From the NCBI GenBank assembly GCA_900552245.1, contig URYY01000107.1, forward strand, positions 1 to 7,597: a stretch of 7,597 bases of DNA, written 5' to 3'. A program made the position numbers and the translations under genes. Positions 5,644-7,597 of the stretch are shown in pieces. Every line of letters starts with the position of its first letter. Within the stretch, counting starts at the first letter, position 1. Under the pieces are notes generated by a model. It was given only the letters and a program-made list of their open reading frames with translations. It did no database searches and had not been told where the DNA came from. The stretch is from an uncultured Opitutales bacterium (GTDB taxonomy: Bacteria; Verrucomicrobiota; Verrucomicrobiia; Opitutales; Intestinicryptomonadaceae).

Positions 5644-6453
5644 ATGCTAAATATTCATCCAAGCGCAGTAATAGACAAAAGAGCGAGGGTGGCGGATAGC
5701 GCTACAATAGGCGCCTACGCCGTCATTGAGGGCGAAACTATAATAGAAGATGGAGTGGTTATAGAGCCCTATGCCCACATTTGCCCAGGGGCGATTTTGA
5801 GGAAGGATTGCAAGATTTGCTCGTTTTGCACCATATCCGGACTCCCGCAGGACTTGCACTTTGACATCTCAATACCGACCTACGCTGAAATAGGCGAAAG
5901 GACTGTTGTGAGAGAGGGTACGACTGTCCACAGGGCCACGTTTGAGGGTAAATCTACGATAGTGGGCAAAGATTGTCTTTTGATGGTAAATTCCCACTTG
6001 GGGCACGATACTCGCTTGGGCGATAGGGTTATACTTGCATCTTTTTCGGCCGTCGCCGGGCACTCTACCGTAGATGACGATACTTTCATATCAGGGGGGG
6101 TTATGGTGCACCAGAAGGTTCGCATAGGCTGCGGCTGCATGGTAAGCGGCAATTCTGCTTTTTCAAAGGACATTGCTCCGTACGTAAACGCCTACGAGAG
6201 AAACGATATGGCGGGGCTAAATTTGATAGGGCTTATGAGGCGCAAGACACCCAGAGAGGCCATAGCAAACTTAAAGCAGCTCTATGCTGCGATATTTTCA
6301 GGTGGCAATCCTCGCAAGAATGCTCAGGCGGCCTTGGACGGAGGTTTGGTCAAATCGAGGGAGGGCGAGAAGTTTGTGCGCTTCTTTACAGACGCTCCTG
6401 AGGGGCGGCACTTCCTCACGCCTAGGAGGCGCAAGGACTTTGAGCAGCTGTAA
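5644..6453 (+). CDS. lpxA: UDP-N-acetylglucosamine O-acyltransferase
   Basis: LpxA transfers a 3-hydroxyacyl chain from acyl carrier protein to UDP-GlcNAc, the first step of lipid A synthesis, in the cytoplasm. From the ATG it has 269 residues. A left-handed beta helix of hexapeptide repeats occupies about residues 1-180, followed by a helical C-terminal part beginning near NLIGLMRRKTPREAI (193-207). Conserved histidines are visible: LLMVNSHLGHD with His118 and His121 (His121 matches catalytic His125 of E. coli), AGH140 and VHQ156. Gly169 matches Gly173 of the E. coli acyl-chain ruler, which in the family goes with longer chains. The ATG at 5644 was preferred over an in-frame TTG at 5617 because homologues start just before the IHPSA motif. 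No good Shine-Dalgarno sequence is present. Possible -10 boxes are TATATA (5608-5613) and TATAGA (5628-5633), both without a good -35. Confidence 0.94.
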   Translation: MLNIHPSAVIDKRARVADSATIGAYAVIEGETIIEDGVVIEPYAHICPGAILRKDCKICSFCTISGLPQDLHFDISIPTYAEIGERTVVREGTTVHRATFEGKSTIVGKDCLLMVNSHLGHDTRLGDRVILASFSAVAGHSTVDDDTFISGGVMVHQKVRIGCGCMVSGNSAFSKDIAPYVNAYERNDMAGLNLIGLMRRKTPREAIANLKQLYAAIFSGGNPRKNAQAALDGGLVKSREGEKFVRFFTDAPEGRHFLTPRRRKDFEQL

Positions 6454-6467
6454 GCGGGTTTTTAATT

Positions 6468-7376
6468 ATGAAAAAACTTGCTCTTACAATTGGGGACCCT
6501 TGCGGAGTCGGGCCAGAAATTATAGAGAAGTGGATTTCTAAAAATCCTGTGGCCGCATCTGATGTTGTCGTTTTTGCACATTCTGAATTTCTAAATAGGC
6601 TTCCGGATTCTGTCGGTAAAGTCAGCGTTGGAAGCGGAGTGGTTTTTGAGCCTGGGAATCCCTCGCACAAGGGGGCAAAGTTGGCATTTGATGCGCTTAC
6701 TGAGGCTGCTGAGGCCTGTAAAAAGGGTCTTTGCTCGGCCGTTGTTACGGCTCCTGTAAGCAAGATATGGATGAAAGGGGTTGACCCTAATTTCGTCGGG
6801 CAAACTGAATTTTTTGAATCGCGCTGGGGTGGCAACGCCGTCATGTGTTTTTCCGGTGCGCATTTGATATTGAGTCTCGTAACATGGCACATAGCGCTTT
6901 CTGAGGTTCCGACTTCCATAAATGAATTGAATTTAACGCGGGCTGTTAATGCGGCCGCAACTCTTGCGAGCAAACTAAGGGGTGTTGCCGAGCCGCGCAT
7001 AGCGGTATGCGGGTTAAATCCGCACGCGGGAGAGGGCGGCATTTTAGGGCGCGAGGAGATTGATGTGATAAATCCGGTCTTAAAAAAGCTAAGGGGCAAT
7101 TTCCCGAATTTAAGCATGGCGCTTCCTCCGGACACGGTTTTTAACAGGGTTATATTGGGGCAGTTTGATGCGGCGGTTTCCATGTATCACGACCAGGGGT
7201 TGGGGCCGCTTAAGAGTGTTGATTTTGACAATGCCGTTAATATTTCCATGGGTCTAAGATATATTAGGACGAGCCCCGATCACGGTACTGGATTTGACAT
7301 CGCCGGCAGGGGAGTTGCATCTGAAAAAAGCCTTGGGAGTGCCATTGATGTAGCTTTAAAGTTAATTTCTCGCTAG
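6468..7376 (+). CDS. pdxA: 4-hydroxythreonine-4-phosphate dehydrogenase
   Basis: PdxA oxidises 4-phosphohydroxy-L-threonine, whose product decarboxylates and is joined by PdxJ in the DXP-dependent route to pyridoxine phosphate. The protein has 302 residues, somewhat shorter than the 329 of E. coli. Visible motifs are TIGDPCGVGPEI (7-18), TAPVSK (94-99), WHIALSEVP (140-148), GLNPHAGEGG (182-191), YHDQGLGPLK (240-249) and SPDHGTGFDIAGRG (269-282). His141, His186 and His241 match the three metal-binding histidines. The usual GHTE substrate motif reads GQTE here, with Gln112 (codon CAA) in place of His. It lies 14 bases after lpxA on the same strand, without a clear Shine-Dalgarno sequence, so the two are probably co-transcribed. 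A PdxA2-type paralogue acting on another substrate cannot be fully excluded because of the Gln. Confidence 0.93.
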   Translation: MKKLALTIGDPCGVGPEIIEKWISKNPVAASDVVVFAHSEFLNRLPDSVGKVSVGSGVVFEPGNPSHKGAKLAFDALTEAAEACKKGLCSAVVTAPVSKIWMKGVDPNFVGQTEFFESRWGGNAVMCFSGAHLILSLVTWHIALSEVPTSINELNLTRAVNAAATLASKLRGVAEPRIAVCGLNPHAGEGGILGREEIDVINPVLKKLRGNFPNLSMALPPDTVFNRVILGQFDAAVSMYHDQGLGPLKSVDFDNAVNISMGLRYIRTSPDHGTGFDIAGRGVASEKSLGSAIDVALKLISR

Positions 7377-7476
7377 CTTGCGCTTTATTCTAAATATTGT
7401 TGTATTTTGCTTGGGTTTTGTAAGAACTTTATATTCAAGGACAGTCATTTTAGTTTTAGCAAGTTAGCTTTTTTTT
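7372..7476 (+). terminator. Possible long-range terminator after pdxA
   Basis: GCTAGCTTGC (7372-7381), which includes the pdxA TAG stop, can pair over all ten positions (one G-U) with GCAAGTTAGC (7459-7468), directly followed by eight T residues (7469-7476). The loop is 77 bases, far longer than in typical intrinsic terminators, so smaller internal folds would be needed for efficient termination. The position, between pdxA and the tRNA promoter, fits. Confidence 0.35.
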
Positions 7477-7499
7477 ACAAAATAATTTTCAATTTTTAA

Positions 7500-7528
7500 T
7501 TGACAATACAGTGCGTGTATGAGATATT
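7500..7528 (+). promoter_or_regulatory. Promoter of the tRNA-Asp gene
   Basis: A perfect TTGACA (7500-7505) is followed after 17 bases by GATATT (7523-7528), a four-of-six match to the -10 consensus. Transcription would start near 7535, about ten bases before the mature tRNA 5' end. The upstream AT-rich tract (7477-7499) could act as an UP-type element. It is the best -35 box in the window. Confidence 0.65.
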
Positions 7529-7544
7529 AGACACTTCAATTTAA

Positions 7545-7597
7545 GGGGTGGTGGTTCAGTTGGTTAGAATGCTGGCCTGTCACGCCGGAGGTCGCGG
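7545..7597 (+). tRNA. tRNA-Asp (GTC), 3' part outside window
   Basis: The first 53 bases of a tRNA are present. They show the acceptor 5' strand GGGGTGG (7545-7551), a D arm with GTTC pairing GAAT, and an anticodon arm CTGGC/GCCGG around the loop CTGTCAC with anticodon GTC (7579-7581). The variable region AGGTC and the start of the T stem GCGG follow. The layout closely matches bacterial tRNA-Asp. The T loop and the acceptor 3' strand lie beyond the edge, so acceptor pairing cannot be checked. Confidence 0.93.

Noticed and set aside
6422..7183. Minus-strand open frame of 253 codons
   Set aside because: It lies opposite lpxA's end and pdxA, both clearly real, and its translation has no recognisable domain.

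Overview
The window looks like a chromosomal housekeeping segment of a Gram-negative bacterium with moderate to low GC content. Protein style suggests Verrucomicrobiota or another PVC-group lineage: EF-P begins MANPTDIRKN and has Arg at the modified loop position, ArgA is a full-length two-domain enzyme, and LpxA shows that lipid A is made. The lineage is a judgement from remembered family style, not a search result. No phage, transposon, CRISPR or defence gene is visible.

Layout. (1) 1-1976, minus strand: the first 658 codons of the disaggregase ClpB; its 3' end lies beyond the left edge. (2) 1977-2523: a 547-base AT-rich stretch with no convincing gene. It holds a clpB ribosome binding site, a candidate clpB promoter, a plus-strand terminator-like hairpin overlapping that promoter, further inverted repeats, and the terminator of the next operon. 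(3) 5491-2524, minus strand: a compact operon pyrD-efp-argA with 30-base and 4-base gaps, ending in a clear intrinsic terminator. (4) 5492-5643: a divergent AT-rich promoter region. (5) 5644-7376, plus strand: lpxA then pdxA, 14 bases apart. (6) 7377-7597: a possible long-range terminator, a good promoter, and the first 53 bases of a tRNA-Asp(GTC) gene cut by the right edge.

Functionally the genes are core metabolism and protein quality control: pyrimidine synthesis (PyrD), translation through polyproline (EF-P), the first step of arginine synthesis (ArgA), the first step of lipid A synthesis (LpxA), pyridoxal phosphate synthesis (PdxA) and disaggregation (ClpB). PyrD and ArgA both sit in pathways that draw on carbamoyl phosphate, which may explain their pairing, but nothing here proves it.

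The points most worth a second look are small-scale: the two-way regulatory element upstream of clpB, a 9-base motif placed just before both pyrD and efp that hints at leaderless mRNAs, Arg32 in EF-P, and a His-to-Gln change in a usually conserved PdxA substrate motif. I found no evidence of a new multi-gene system.
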